A stretch of DNA of 19,121 bases from Pseudomonadota bacterium. GTDB taxonomy: Bacteria > Pseudomonadota > Gammaproteobacteria > Burkholderiales > Eutrophovitaceae. The translations under genes and the position numbers were made by a program. The stretch covers positions 1 through 19,121 of the forward strand of contig PAHB01000005.1 of assembly GCA_002704665.1 (NCBI GenBank), read 5' to 3'. Below the pieces are notes generated by a model. The model saw nothing but the letters and a program-made list of their open reading frames with translations, had not been told where the DNA came from and did no database searches. Below, piece after piece: positions 7,192-14,769 of this stretch. Position 1 is the first letter of the stretch. Each line of letters begins with the position of its first letter.

Positions 7192-9771
7192 ATGAGTATT
7201 GAGTTTTTATCGCCTTGGGCTTTTTGGTTAAGTTTTTTGATTCCGTTCCTCTGGATAGTTCGAAAATTTACCAATAGTACACTTGGTAATAAACATTGGA
7301 TTTGGGTTGCCTCTGTTAGATCATTGTGTGTTTTTTTTGTGGTGCTTGGTTTGAGTCAACCGGTGCTAAAGTTGTCTACTCAGGAGCCCATGGTGGTTTT
7401 CTTGGTAGATGCGTCAAACAGCATAACAGATAAGTTTATATCAAATGGCCTAGCGTGGATTAATCGGCTCACTGAGGGAGATAGAAGAAAAAATAAAGAG
7501 ATTATTCTTTTTGCCGATCGTCCAGTTTCTATATCCAGTTTCGAAGATGAGGCAACTGTTTTGAGCGACGTAGTTGGGTCGTCATCTCCTGCGTTTGATC
7601 GAAATGCAAGTAATTTGGAGAGAGCCGTAAAGTCTGCCATAGCTAGTTTTGATCGAAATCGAGCGAAAAGGTTAGTTATCTTAACGGATGGTAACGAGAC
7701 TGTTGGAAACGTTTGGCGAAATATTGAGGCTTTAAAAAAAGAAAATATCAAAGTGCACTTCATGGTACCTAAAGGAGGCGAATCAAATGACGCTTGGATC
7801 GTGAGCATCGACAGTCCGCCTAGGGTTAGAAGTGAGGAAATATTTTTGCTTACGGTAAGAGTATATAGCCCCAGAGCCGAGATGGCTGATTTGGAGATTA
7901 CGGCGGATGGTATTCCTTTAGAAAGAAAAAGAATTGAACTCGTGCAAGGATTAAATAATGTAGATTTCGAGGTTGCATTTTCAACGGAAGATATGATTAA
8001 GCTTACAGCACAGCTTTACTATCCAAACGACCTTCTTGAAGAAAATAACCGCGCTGAGTCGACTTTGTGGGTAGATCAAAAGCCAAGATTGTTATTGGTT
8101 TCCAATAAAGAAAATGACCATAAAAATTTTATTGAAATACTTATTGAGCGCGGATTTTCCATAGATCATGCCCTTGGCGGTGACTTGCCTGGCAACGCGA
8201 TTTTTTTTGATGATTATGATCTGGTTTTTTTGTCAAACGTGGCAAAGGAAAATCTCTCAGACGATAGTATGAATGCTCTAATGGGCTACGTGAGAGATCT
8301 AGGGGGAGGTGTAGTATTTGCTGCGGGCGAGAAGGTTTTTGGTGATAATGGGTACAGCGGAACTCCCATAGAGGATTTTCTCCCGGCAGAATTTAAGGCA
8401 CGAGAAAGAAAAAAAGATTTAGCTTTGGTCATTGCGATTGATCGGTCTTACAGTATGAAGGGAAGAAAAATAGAATATGCAAAAGAGGCATCAAGGGCGG
8501 CGTTAGAATTGCTTGAAGAGCAGCATAAATTTGCTGTAGTTGCTTTTGATTCCCAGCCATATATTTCAGTGCCTATGCGTATGGTAAGGTCAAAAAGAAG
8601 AGCTGAGGATAGGATAAGTCGAATTAAGGCGAGCGGACAAACAAATATATACCCTGCTTTGGGTGTGGTTTATAGATTATTAGACAGGGAGAGTTCTGTC
8701 GCCAAGCATGTTATTTTATTGTCGGATGGCGATACGCACCCGGCAGATTTTGAAAAATTACTGAGAAGAATTAGGGATGCAGGGATAATCGTTTCTACGG
8801 TTACCATAGGCAAAACTGGTGATCCTAAATTGATGGAGAAAATAGCAAATTGGGGAGGTGGTCAGAACTATGTCGCGCTGAGTGCTGAGGCTATTCCGCA
8901 AATTTTTATCGAGGAAACTCAAAAGGCTCTAAAATCCAGTGATGCGGGGGAAAAAATTTCGACTCAACTCGCGATGAATGTGAGGGCCTTTTCAGGGATA
9001 GAGTTTAATGAGGTCCCTGATTTGTCGGGTTTAATATCAACAAAATTACGTGATACAGCGGACACCCTATTAAGCACAGGTGATGGTGAACCACTTTTGT
9101 CAAGATGGCAGTACGGATTGGGGAAAACCGTATTATTTTCTTCTACAGCTTCTGGACAATGGGCAAAAAATTGGTTGGGTTGGGCAGATTACGGAAAGTT
9201 TTGGGACCAGATTATTAGGCAGACCATGAAAAATCCGGATATTAGGTCGAAAAGATTGGTTTTATCGAGTCGCGGAGAAAAAACAGTAGCTAAAATTGTA
9301 CTGCTTAATGAAAAAGGGGAATTTAGGGATAATCTTTCTCCGGTACTAATAGTCGGTAAAGAGGACGGCGCCGAGGTTGAAAAAATATCACTAAAGCAGG
9401 TGGGTCCTGGTTATTACGAGGTTGATATTAATAAAGGTATGTCTCGTCCGGCTTTATTATCGTTGTCTCCGGAAGGGGGAGTAGGTCTCAGTGCAGCGCG
9501 GTTTGCAGGTGTTGTAGCACTTAATCCGACGTTTTCCAAAGAACTAAGAACTCTTCCGCCGAACTTGCCTCTTCTTCGCGAAATTGCTCGGGTTTCAGGG
9601 GGAAAGCTGTCTCCAGAGGATGGTGATATTTATTCTCCAGATGATCGGTTCGGTTCATCAGCCGTCCCTTTGCTTCCGTGGATGGTCGGGTTCGCACTGT
9701 TATTATTTCTCTTCGATATTTATATGAGACGATCACCTTTTATTTGGAAGGCTTTAGGAAGGAAGAGCTAG
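7192..9771 (+). CDS. Large membrane protein with two VWA domains and amidotransferase-like domain
   Basis: An 859-residue protein. Transmembrane segments lie near 8-24 and 40-56, with another near the C-terminus (about 828-846), placing the large centre on the periplasmic side. The first VWA domain has DASNS (Asp73, Ser75, Ser77) and TDG (Asp166). A beta-rich linker spans about 205-290. Residues 298-402 look like a class I glutamine-amidotransferase-like fold but contain no cysteine, so that domain is probably not catalytic. The second VWA domain has a full MIDAS pattern: DRSYS (Asp417, Ser419, Ser421), Thr484 and SDGD (Asp512). It is the last gene of the operon, five bases after the BatA-like gene. 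VWA domains mediate metal-dependent protein binding. The partner is unknown, but the MoxR ATPase is the obvious candidate for controlling it. Confidence 0.88.
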   Translation: MSIEFLSPWAFWLSFLIPFLWIVRKFTNSTLGNKHWIWVASVRSLCVFFVVLGLSQPVLKLSTQEPMVVFLVDASNSITDKFISNGLAWINRLTEGDRRKNKEIILFADRPVSISSFEDEATVLSDVVGSSSPAFDRNASNLERAVKSAIASFDRNRAKRLVILTDGNETVGNVWRNIEALKKENIKVHFMVPKGGESNDAWIVSIDSPPRVRSEEIFLLTVRVYSPRAEMADLEITADGIPLERKRIELVQGLNNVDFEVAFSTEDMIKLTAQLYYPNDLLEENNRAESTLWVDQKPRLLLVSNKENDHKNFIEILIERGFSIDHALGGDLPGNAIFFDDYDLVFLSNVAKENLSDDSMNALMGYVRDLGGGVVFAAGEKVFGDNGYSGTPIEDFLPAEFKARERKKDLALVIAIDRSYSMKGRKIEYAKEASRAALELLEEQHKFAVVAFDSQPYISVPMRMVRSKRRAEDRISRIKASGQTNIYPALGVVYRLLDRESSVAKHVILLSDGDTHPADFEKLLRRIRDAGIIVSTVTIGKTGDPKLMEKIANWGGGQNYVALSAEAIPQIFIEETQKALKSSDAGEKISTQLAMNVRAFSGIEFNEVPDLSGLISTKLRDTADTLLSTGDGEPLLSRWQYGLGKTVLFSSTASGQWAKNWLGWADYGKFWDQIIRQTMKNPDIRSKRLVLSSRGEKTVAKIVLLNEKGEFRDNLSPVLIVGKEDGAEVEKISLKQVGPGYYEVDINKGMSRPALLSLSPEGGVGLSAARFAGVVALNPTFSKELRTLPPNLPLLREIARVSGGKLSPEDGDIYSPDDRFGSSAVPLLPWMVGFALLLFLFDIYMRRSPFIWKALGRKS

Positions 9772-9911
9772 GAAGTTTCGGTTATTTTTTTAAATATTGT
9801 ACATTTATACACTAATTTTGTTTGGCTTATTTTGGTGAAAAAATAGGCAGTTTAAGGAAGACTATTTAGGGGAAAAGGTTTATCAGAAAACGAGGAGCGC
9901 AATCCACAAGG

Positions 9912-9934
9912 TTATCCACAGAAATTGTGGATAG
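9912..9934. repeat. Inverted repeat with consensus DnaA box, possible operator
   Basis: TTATCCACA at 9912-9920 exactly matches the DnaA box consensus. Its arm TATCCACA (9913-9920) is repeated inverted as TGTGGATA (9926-9933) with a five-base spacer. A third ATCCACA core lies at 9902-9908 and a weaker TTATCCAGG at 9987-9995. The right arm overlaps the -35 of a candidate promoter for the larA-like operon. It could be a DnaA-binding cluster or the dyad operator of another regulator. The symmetry is seen directly, but the binding protein is inferred. Confidence 0.6.
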
Positions 9935-9953
9935 GTTCTAAAGTTAATATAAA
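9925..9953 (+). promoter_or_regulatory. Candidate sigma70 promoter for larA-like operon
   Basis: TTGTGG (9925-9930) and TATAAA (9948-9953) are separated by 17 bases. The -10 matches 5 of 6 consensus bases and the -35 matches 3 of 6. It lies about 90 bases upstream of the first larA-like start, in the only sizeable gap (9772-10046) between the two operons. The -35 sits inside the right arm of the inverted repeat, which suggests repression or competition by whatever binds there. Confidence 0.45.
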
Positions 9954-10046
9954 ATTTTTCCCTCACTAAGGTTTTTCCTCGGATTTTTATCCAGGTGTTT
10001 TTAAGAATTTATAACTTATAGCTGATTGCTATTTGGGGGACGACAA

Positions 10047-11333
10047 TTGACGCAAGTTGCTCTTAATTACGGAAGAAAAAAAATTTTACTGAATCTAGAT
10101 CCGCAATGGGATGTAACAGTAATAAAAAAAATAGAAATGCCAAGTCTAGGAGATCCATCCTCTGATACACGAATGGCGCTTTCCCAAGGAATTAATGCAA
10201 AAAGCCTTTCTCACGAAGCTTCCGAATGTAAATCGGCTTGTATTTTGATTTGTGATATTACGCGTCCTGTACCAAATGGATTAATATTGCCTCCAATTTT
10301 GAGGACACTACTATCAAGCGGGATAAAAAAAGAAAATATTCTGATTCTGATTGCGACAGGATTGCACAGGCCAAATGAGGGCATGGAGCTCGAAGAGTTA
10401 GTAGAGGATTCTTGGGTGTTAGAAAACTTCCGAATCGAAAATCATTTTGCCGAGGATGAGACGGCTCACGTCGATCTTGGTCTTACAACCAAGGGCACCC
10501 CGGTCAAACTTGACCGAAGATTTATCGATTCAGATTTAAAACTAGTAACGGGTTTGGTGGAACCACATTTTATGGCAGGTTTTTCAGGCGGTAGAAAGGT
10601 TGTGGCACCCGGAATTGCTCATAAGGATACAATTAAGACGTTTCATAATTACCGTTTTATGTCAGATCATAGTGCCAAAAGTTGTGTTCTTGACCACAAT
10701 CCACTTCATTTAGAACAACTTGAAATAATAAAAAAAATTGGTAGGGTTTTAGCAGTAAATACTGTGATTGATGAGGACAGAAAATTAGCTTTCATCAACT
10801 ACGGTGAAATTGTTGAAAGTCACTTGAATGCGGTGAATTTTGTAAGAAAATATATTGTTAAGGAAGTCTGTAAAAAATTTGGCACGGTAGTAACAAGTGC
10901 GGCTGGATATCCTTTAGATCAAACATATTATCAAACCGTCAAGGGAATTGTAGGACCGTCGGATATAATCGCGGAAGGAGGGGATGTGGTTGTGGTTTCG
11001 TCGTGCACCGAGGGATTAGGGTCTGCTCATTTTGCACGGGCCCAGGATAAAATGATTAAATTAGGGGAGAAGGCATTTTTAACTGGTCTTGCCAAAAAAA
11101 AATTTGCAGATATTGATGAATGGCAAACTCAAATGCAGATAAAGGCAACATCAAAATTTAATGTTCACCTTTTTACCGAGGGCCTAAATAAAAAAGAAAA
11201 ACGACTCACAGGTATTAATATGATAGATTCTGTTGAGGAAACAATTCGCGACTTGATGATAAAGAAAGACGATAAATCTTTGGCCATAATTCCGGAGGGG
11301 CCCTATGTGGTCCCAAAATATGTTTCACCTTGA
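10047..11333 (+). CDS. Lactate racemase (LarA) family nickel-pincer enzyme
   Basis: A 428-residue protein of the LarA family. These enzymes racemise or epimerise 2-hydroxyacids using a nickel-pincer nucleotide (NPN) covalently held on a lysine. Key LarA residues are conserved almost position for position: DITRP (Asp70, Arg73), TGLHRP (His107), EPHFMAGFSGGRK (His174, Lys184) and FHN (His200). In Lactobacillus plantarum LarA these correspond to His108, His174, Lys184 and His200. The protein is therefore likely active if NPN is supplied, but the substrate may not be lactate. No larB, larC or larE gene is in the window. I chose the TTG at 10047, seven bases after a GGGGGA ribosome site, because LarA proteins begin near the VALNYGR-like strand. 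A TTG at 10026 would add seven residues. A second LarA-superfamily gene follows after 28 bases. Confidence 0.9.
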   Translation: MTQVALNYGRKKILLNLDPQWDVTVIKKIEMPSLGDPSSDTRMALSQGINAKSLSHEASECKSACILICDITRPVPNGLILPPILRTLLSSGIKKENILILIATGLHRPNEGMELEELVEDSWVLENFRIENHFAEDETAHVDLGLTTKGTPVKLDRRFIDSDLKLVTGLVEPHFMAGFSGGRKVVAPGIAHKDTIKTFHNYRFMSDHSAKSCVLDHNPLHLEQLEIIKKIGRVLAVNTVIDEDRKLAFINYGEIVESHLNAVNFVRKYIVKEVCKKFGTVVTSAAGYPLDQTYYQTVKGIVGPSDIIAEGGDVVVVSSCTEGLGSAHFARAQDKMIKLGEKAFLTGLAKKKFADIDEWQTQMQIKATSKFNVHLFTEGLNKKEKRLTGINMIDSVEETIRDLMIKKDDKSLAIIPEGPYVVPKYVSP

Positions 11334-11361
11334 TTAAAGTAGTAATGCATAGGATATAACG

Positions 11362-12684
11362 ATGATTGGAGAAAATATTGACGTAAATGTAGCTGGTGGA
11401 CTGAGTTTCCCTCTGCCCAAAATGAGCGTTATCAGACAAAAGTTCAACACGGACAAAATAGAAAACATAAAAAAAAGAGTAGCAGAGGAGTTTTTAAACC
11501 CAGATATTCAGACATCTATAAAGCCGGGTCAAGTTATCGCGGTAGGGTGTGGAAGTAGAGGAATAGCCAATATTTCTGAAATAGTTTTGTCGGTCATAAA
11601 TGAGCTTAAGGCGCGAGGAGCGCGTCCCTTTATTTTTCCTTGTATGGGCAGCCACGGTTCGGCTACAGCTGAAGGACAAAAAAATGTTCTGGAAAGCTAT
11701 GGAATAACACAGGATTCAATGGGGGTTGAGATCAGGTCCTCAATGGATACGTTGGTAATAGGCAGTTTAGATGATGGAACTCCCGTTTACATGGACCAGC
11801 ATGCGGCTAAGGCTGATGGCGTGGTCGTAGTTAATAGGATTAAGCCGCATACGAGTTTTCGTGGCGAAATCGAATCAGGAATTACTAAAATGCTATCGAT
11901 TGGTATTGGTAAAATAGTCGGTGCGACCACTTATCACAGGCAGGGAATGGATACTTTCCCCGTATTGCTCCCAAGAGTCCGTGATTGTCATCTCAAGGCA
12001 AAAAATATTTTGTTTGGCGTGGGTATTCTCGAAAACGCTTATGATCAGACATCTCACATAGAAATTATTGAGGCCTCTAAAATAGCTATTCGTGAGCCGG
12101 AATTACAAGTCATGGCCAAACAGAAAATGCCTAGGCTAATGTTTAGCGATATCGATGTCTTGATAATAGATGAGATGGGAAAAAATATTAGTGGAGCTGG
12201 TTTTGACCCGAATATAACAGGAAGGTCGAGGAGCGTTGAGAATTGGGATGCCGAACTGAAGATAAACAAGATTGTGGTACTAAGTTTATCAAAAGAGAGT
12301 CATGGAAATGCCACAGGTATTGGCGGAGCAGATGTGACTACGATGCGCCTTTATAAGGACCTTGATGTCAGTGCTACCTATGCAAATTGTATCACGTCAA
12401 TGTCGTTAGGAGGCGCAGCGATACCAGTTGTAATGAATAACGATAGAGAGGCGATTGCGCTGGCAATTAAAACAGTGGTCAGAGTACAGCCTGAGAATTG
12501 TAAAATTGTCAGGATCAAAAACACTCTCTCGCTAGAAACTATTGAAGTGTCGCAACCTCTGGTCGAGACAATAAGGGAAAATTCCGAAAAGCTCGAAATT
12601 ATATCCGATCCAAAGTCATTTGCGTTTTCAAGTACTGGGGATCTAATTAAGGATCAGAGAACCAATGAGGAGGAGCAGGTTTAA
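11362..12684 (+). CDS. Second LarA-superfamily protein (divergent nickel-pincer isomerase)
   Basis: A 440-residue protein of the LarA/DUF2088 superfamily but clearly divergent from its upstream neighbour. It matches the general pattern of what databases call nickel pincer cofactor-dependent isomerases. Equivalent residues can be proposed: GSHGS (His98), KPHTSF (His163), GITKM (Lys176) and TTYH (His192). The Lys-to-His spacing of 16 equals that of LarA, while the His-to-Lys spacing is 13 rather than 10. Substrate unknown. An AGGA ribosome site lies seven bases before the ATG. It is 28 bases after the first larA-like gene and 29 bases before the ridA-like gene, so the four genes are probably one operon. 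Two paralogues might act on different hydroxyacids or work as a heteromeric pair. I cannot tell which from sequence. Confidence 0.83.
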   Translation: MIGENIDVNVAGGLSFPLPKMSVIRQKFNTDKIENIKKRVAEEFLNPDIQTSIKPGQVIAVGCGSRGIANISEIVLSVINELKARGARPFIFPCMGSHGSATAEGQKNVLESYGITQDSMGVEIRSSMDTLVIGSLDDGTPVYMDQHAAKADGVVVVNRIKPHTSFRGEIESGITKMLSIGIGKIVGATTYHRQGMDTFPVLLPRVRDCHLKAKNILFGVGILENAYDQTSHIEIIEASKIAIREPELQVMAKQKMPRLMFSDIDVLIIDEMGKNISGAGFDPNITGRSRSVENWDAELKINKIVVLSLSKESHGNATGIGGADVTTMRLYKDLDVSATYANCITSMSLGGAAIPVVMNNDREAIALAIKTVVRVQPENCKIVRIKNTLSLETIEVSQPLVETIRENSEKLEIISDPKSFAFSSTGDLIKDQRTNEEEQV

Positions 12685-12713
12685 GTTGTAAAGAATCGCG
12701 GTTAGGGGGAGTG

Positions 12714-13178
12714 TTGATAGAGGAGAAATTAAAAAATAAAGGTTATAGACTACCACGTCGGCGGTCACCAACTTTTAACTATTTGCCCGTGGTGGTGCAT
12801 GACAATCTGGCCTATGTCAGTGGTCAACTTCCGTGGGATGATACGTCCTCCAGTCTTATAAAAGGCAAATTAGGTAGTGAACTTACTGTTGACATTGGCC
12901 AGAAAGCTGCCCGTAGATGTGTTTTATCTGGGCTGAGTGTTTTACTCGATGCCGTGGGTGACCTGCAAATTATAAATAGAGTTGTCAAAATCTCGGGTTT
13001 TGTGGCATCTGCTCCCGGTTTCAATAAACAACCTTTAGTCATCGATGCTGCGTCCGATCTTTTAGTGGAACTTTTTGGAGAAAATGGGCGACACGCCAGA
13101 TCTGCTGTGGGAGTTTGTGAATTGCCTCGTGGGTCAGCCGTAGAAATCGAGTTTTTGTTTAGTTTGTTAGAGCACTAG
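12714..13178 (+). CDS. RidA/YjgF-family protein
   Basis: A 154-residue cytoplasmic protein of the RidA (YjgF/YER057c/UK114) family, in the longer subgroup that begins with an IEEKL-type helix. Archetypal RidA deaminates reactive enamine or imine intermediates, and members are often found with catabolic enzymes. The family core is visible: YVSGQLP (near residues 37-43), VVKISGFV, DAASDLLVELFG and HARSAVGV. The Arg of HARSAVG aligns with the substrate-carboxylate Arg of RidA, and an acidic residue lies in the final VEIEF strand. I chose the TTG at 12714, four bases after AGGGGG. A GTG three bases earlier is equally possible, and the protein changes by one residue. Its position in the larA operon suggests removal of reactive by-products, but that is inference. 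Confidence 0.85.
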   Translation: MIEEKLKNKGYRLPRRRSPTFNYLPVVVHDNLAYVSGQLPWDDTSSSLIKGKLGSELTVDIGQKAARRCVLSGLSVLLDAVGDLQIINRVVKISGFVASAPGFNKQPLVIDAASDLLVELFGENGRHARSAVGVCELPRGSAVEIEFLFSLLEH

Positions 13179-13204
13179 TATAAAAAATAAATAGGTAATA
13201 TTTT

Positions 13205-14251
13205 ATGAATTCTAACCGAATAGGAAACAGTGAATTGGTGGTGTCTGAGATTTGTCTTGGGACTATGACCTTTGGGGAGCAAAATACTGAATCAGAGGCT
13301 CATGAACAGCTTGATTACGCCACTGCTAATGGAGTGAATTTTATAGATGCCGCTGAAATGTATCCCGTTCCCCCGAGAGCGGAAACTCAAGGTTTAACGG
13401 AAAGTTATGTTGGCAGCTGGCTAAAAAGACAGAAGAGGGATAAATTAGTAATTGCATCGAAGGTTACCGGTCCGGGTAGGGGGTTTCAATGGGTCAGAAA
13501 CGGTGCTGGAGCCAACGCCATCGATCTTAAAAGCATTGAAACCGCTCTCGACGGGAGTTTGAGGCGGTTACAAACTGATTATATCGATTTGTACCAGATT
13601 CATTGGCCCGATAGGTACGTACCCAATTTTGGTGAATGGTCTTTTGATCCGGCGAAAGAGAGGTCAACTATCCCTATTGTAAATCAATTAGAGGCTCTAG
13701 AAACCCAGGTAAAAAAGGGGAAAATTAGGTATATTGGGCTAAGTAACGAGACCCCTTGGGGAATTTTAGAATTTTTGAGGATTGCTAAGAAGCATAAGTT
13801 GCCAGCGATCGTATCAACTCAAAATGCATATAACCTACTAAATCGTTCTTTTGAATCTGGTTTGTCGGAGGTTTCGCATCAAGAAAATGTTCCGTTGTTA
13901 GCTTACAGTCCTTTGGCCTTCGGTCATCTAACCGGAAAATACTTTCAAGATACTGTTGATAGTTCGGCTAGACTTTCGCTTTTTCCTAAGTTTGGCGCAA
14001 GATACGAAAAACCGAATGTCCCGACAGCATCGCGGGCTTACGCCGAATTGGCTGAGAAATATAACTTATCGCCTGCAGTTTTAGCAGTGGCTTTTGTTTG
14101 TAGCAGATGGTTTGTTGCCAGTAATATCATTGGTGCAACTAACATACAGCAATTGAAAGAAAATTTAACTTCGGCAGAAGTGAGTCTGGCGCCAGACCTC
14201 ATCGGGGAGATAGATAATTTGCATCTTCGTTACACAAATCCAGCGGTATGA
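13205..14251 (+). CDS. tas: Tas-type NADP(H)-dependent aldo/keto reductase
   Basis: A 348-residue aldo/keto reductase very like E. coli Tas. GTMTFGEQN (19-27), the DAAEMYPVPPR stretch (48-58) with ETQGLTESYVG, ASKVTGP and LLNRSFE correspond almost word for word. The catalytic tetrad is Asp48, Tyr53, Lys86 and His133, and the C-terminal cofactor-phosphate region contains IIGATNIQQLKEN. Such enzymes reduce carbonyls with NADPH. The physiological substrate of Tas is not firmly known. It is a cytoplasmic TIM-barrel. An AGG-containing ribosome site lies about 10 bases before the ATG. It lies 26 bases after the ridA-like gene, so it is the probable last gene of the larA-like operon. Its role with the nickel-pincer enzymes is unproven, although a hydroxyacid/ketoacid conversion would fit. 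Confidence 0.92.
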   Translation: MNSNRIGNSELVVSEICLGTMTFGEQNTESEAHEQLDYATANGVNFIDAAEMYPVPPRAETQGLTESYVGSWLKRQKRDKLVIASKVTGPGRGFQWVRNGAGANAIDLKSIETALDGSLRRLQTDYIDLYQIHWPDRYVPNFGEWSFDPAKERSTIPIVNQLEALETQVKKGKIRYIGLSNETPWGILEFLRIAKKHKLPAIVSTQNAYNLLNRSFESGLSEVSHQENVPLLAYSPLAFGHLTGKYFQDTVDSSARLSLFPKFGARYEKPNVPTASRAYAELAEKYNLSPAVLAVAFVCSRWFVASNIIGATNIQQLKENLTSAEVSLAPDLIGEIDNLHLRYTNPAV

Positions 14252-14304
14252 ATTTGCTCGATGGGAAATTTAAAGAAAAAAGTTGGTTTTTTCATCTTAA
14301 ATAT

Positions 14305-14333
14305 TTGACATCTTGGGTGAAATTTTCGATACT
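14305..14333 (+). promoter_or_regulatory. Sigma70 promoter of tRNA-tuf operon
   Basis: A perfect -35 TTGACA (14305-14310), a 17-base spacer and -10 GATACT (14328-14333, 4 of 6 consensus). Transcription would start about 14340, only a few bases before the mature tRNA-Tyr. The AGCGAG after the -10 is a fairly GC-rich discriminator, as expected for growth-rate-controlled stable RNA promoters. It should drive the three tRNAs and tuf. Confidence 0.82.
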
Positions 14334-14347
14334 AGCGAGTTTCTTTC

Positions 14348-14432
14348 GGAGGGGTTCCCGAGCGGTCAAAGGGGGCAGACTGTAAATCTGTTGGCTCAGC
14401 CTTCGAAGGTTCGAATCCTTCTCCCTCCACCA
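14348..14432 (+). tRNA. tRNA-Tyr (GTA)
   Basis: An 85-base class II tRNA with anticodon GTA at 14382-14384, a long variable arm and an encoded CCA end. The acceptor stem GGAGGGG pairs with TCCCTCC (one G-T pair), and the T arm carries GGTTCGAATCC. It is the first RNA after the promoter and corresponds to tyrU in the E. coli tRNA-tufB operon. Confidence 0.97.
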
Positions 14433-14568
14433 CCAGTCTTACGGGAACGGTGAGGGGCAAGGGCAGGTAGTGTAAAGTTAAGGTTTTTTGAGTTTGGTAA
14501 TGGGTTAGTGGCGGTGTGGTTGTAAAGTTTTTTTGGAAGGTTGATTTTTATTTAAGGCATTAGAACTT

Positions 14569-14642
14569 GCGGGTGTAGCTCAGTGGTAGAGCAGAAGCCT
14601 TCCAAGCTTACGACGAGGGTTCGATTCCCTTCACCCGCTCCA
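14569..14642 (+). tRNA. tRNA-Gly (TCC)
   Basis: A 74-base tRNA with anticodon TCC at 14601-14603 and an encoded CCA. The acceptor GCGGGTG pairs perfectly with CACCCGC, with a T discriminator. It corresponds to glyT. It follows tRNA-Tyr after an unusually long 136-base spacer in which I see no gene. Confidence 0.97.
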
Positions 14643-14655
14643 AAATAACGACACG

Positions 14656-14730
<75 letters not shown>

Positions 14731-14769
14731 AAATTATATGACGGAATTTGAAAATTGAGGATTTGAAAA

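Noticed and set aside
9772..10046. Chromosomal replication origin (oriC)
   Set aside because: There is only one exact DnaA box plus partial ones, no clear repeated AT-rich unwinding element, and no dnaA, dnaN, rpmH or mnmG nearby. A regulatory dyad is more economical.
14275..14293. Intrinsic terminator after tas
   Set aside because: The inverted repeat is GAAAAAA with TTTTTTC, nearly all A-T with no GC-rich stem, so it is too weak to support a terminator call.
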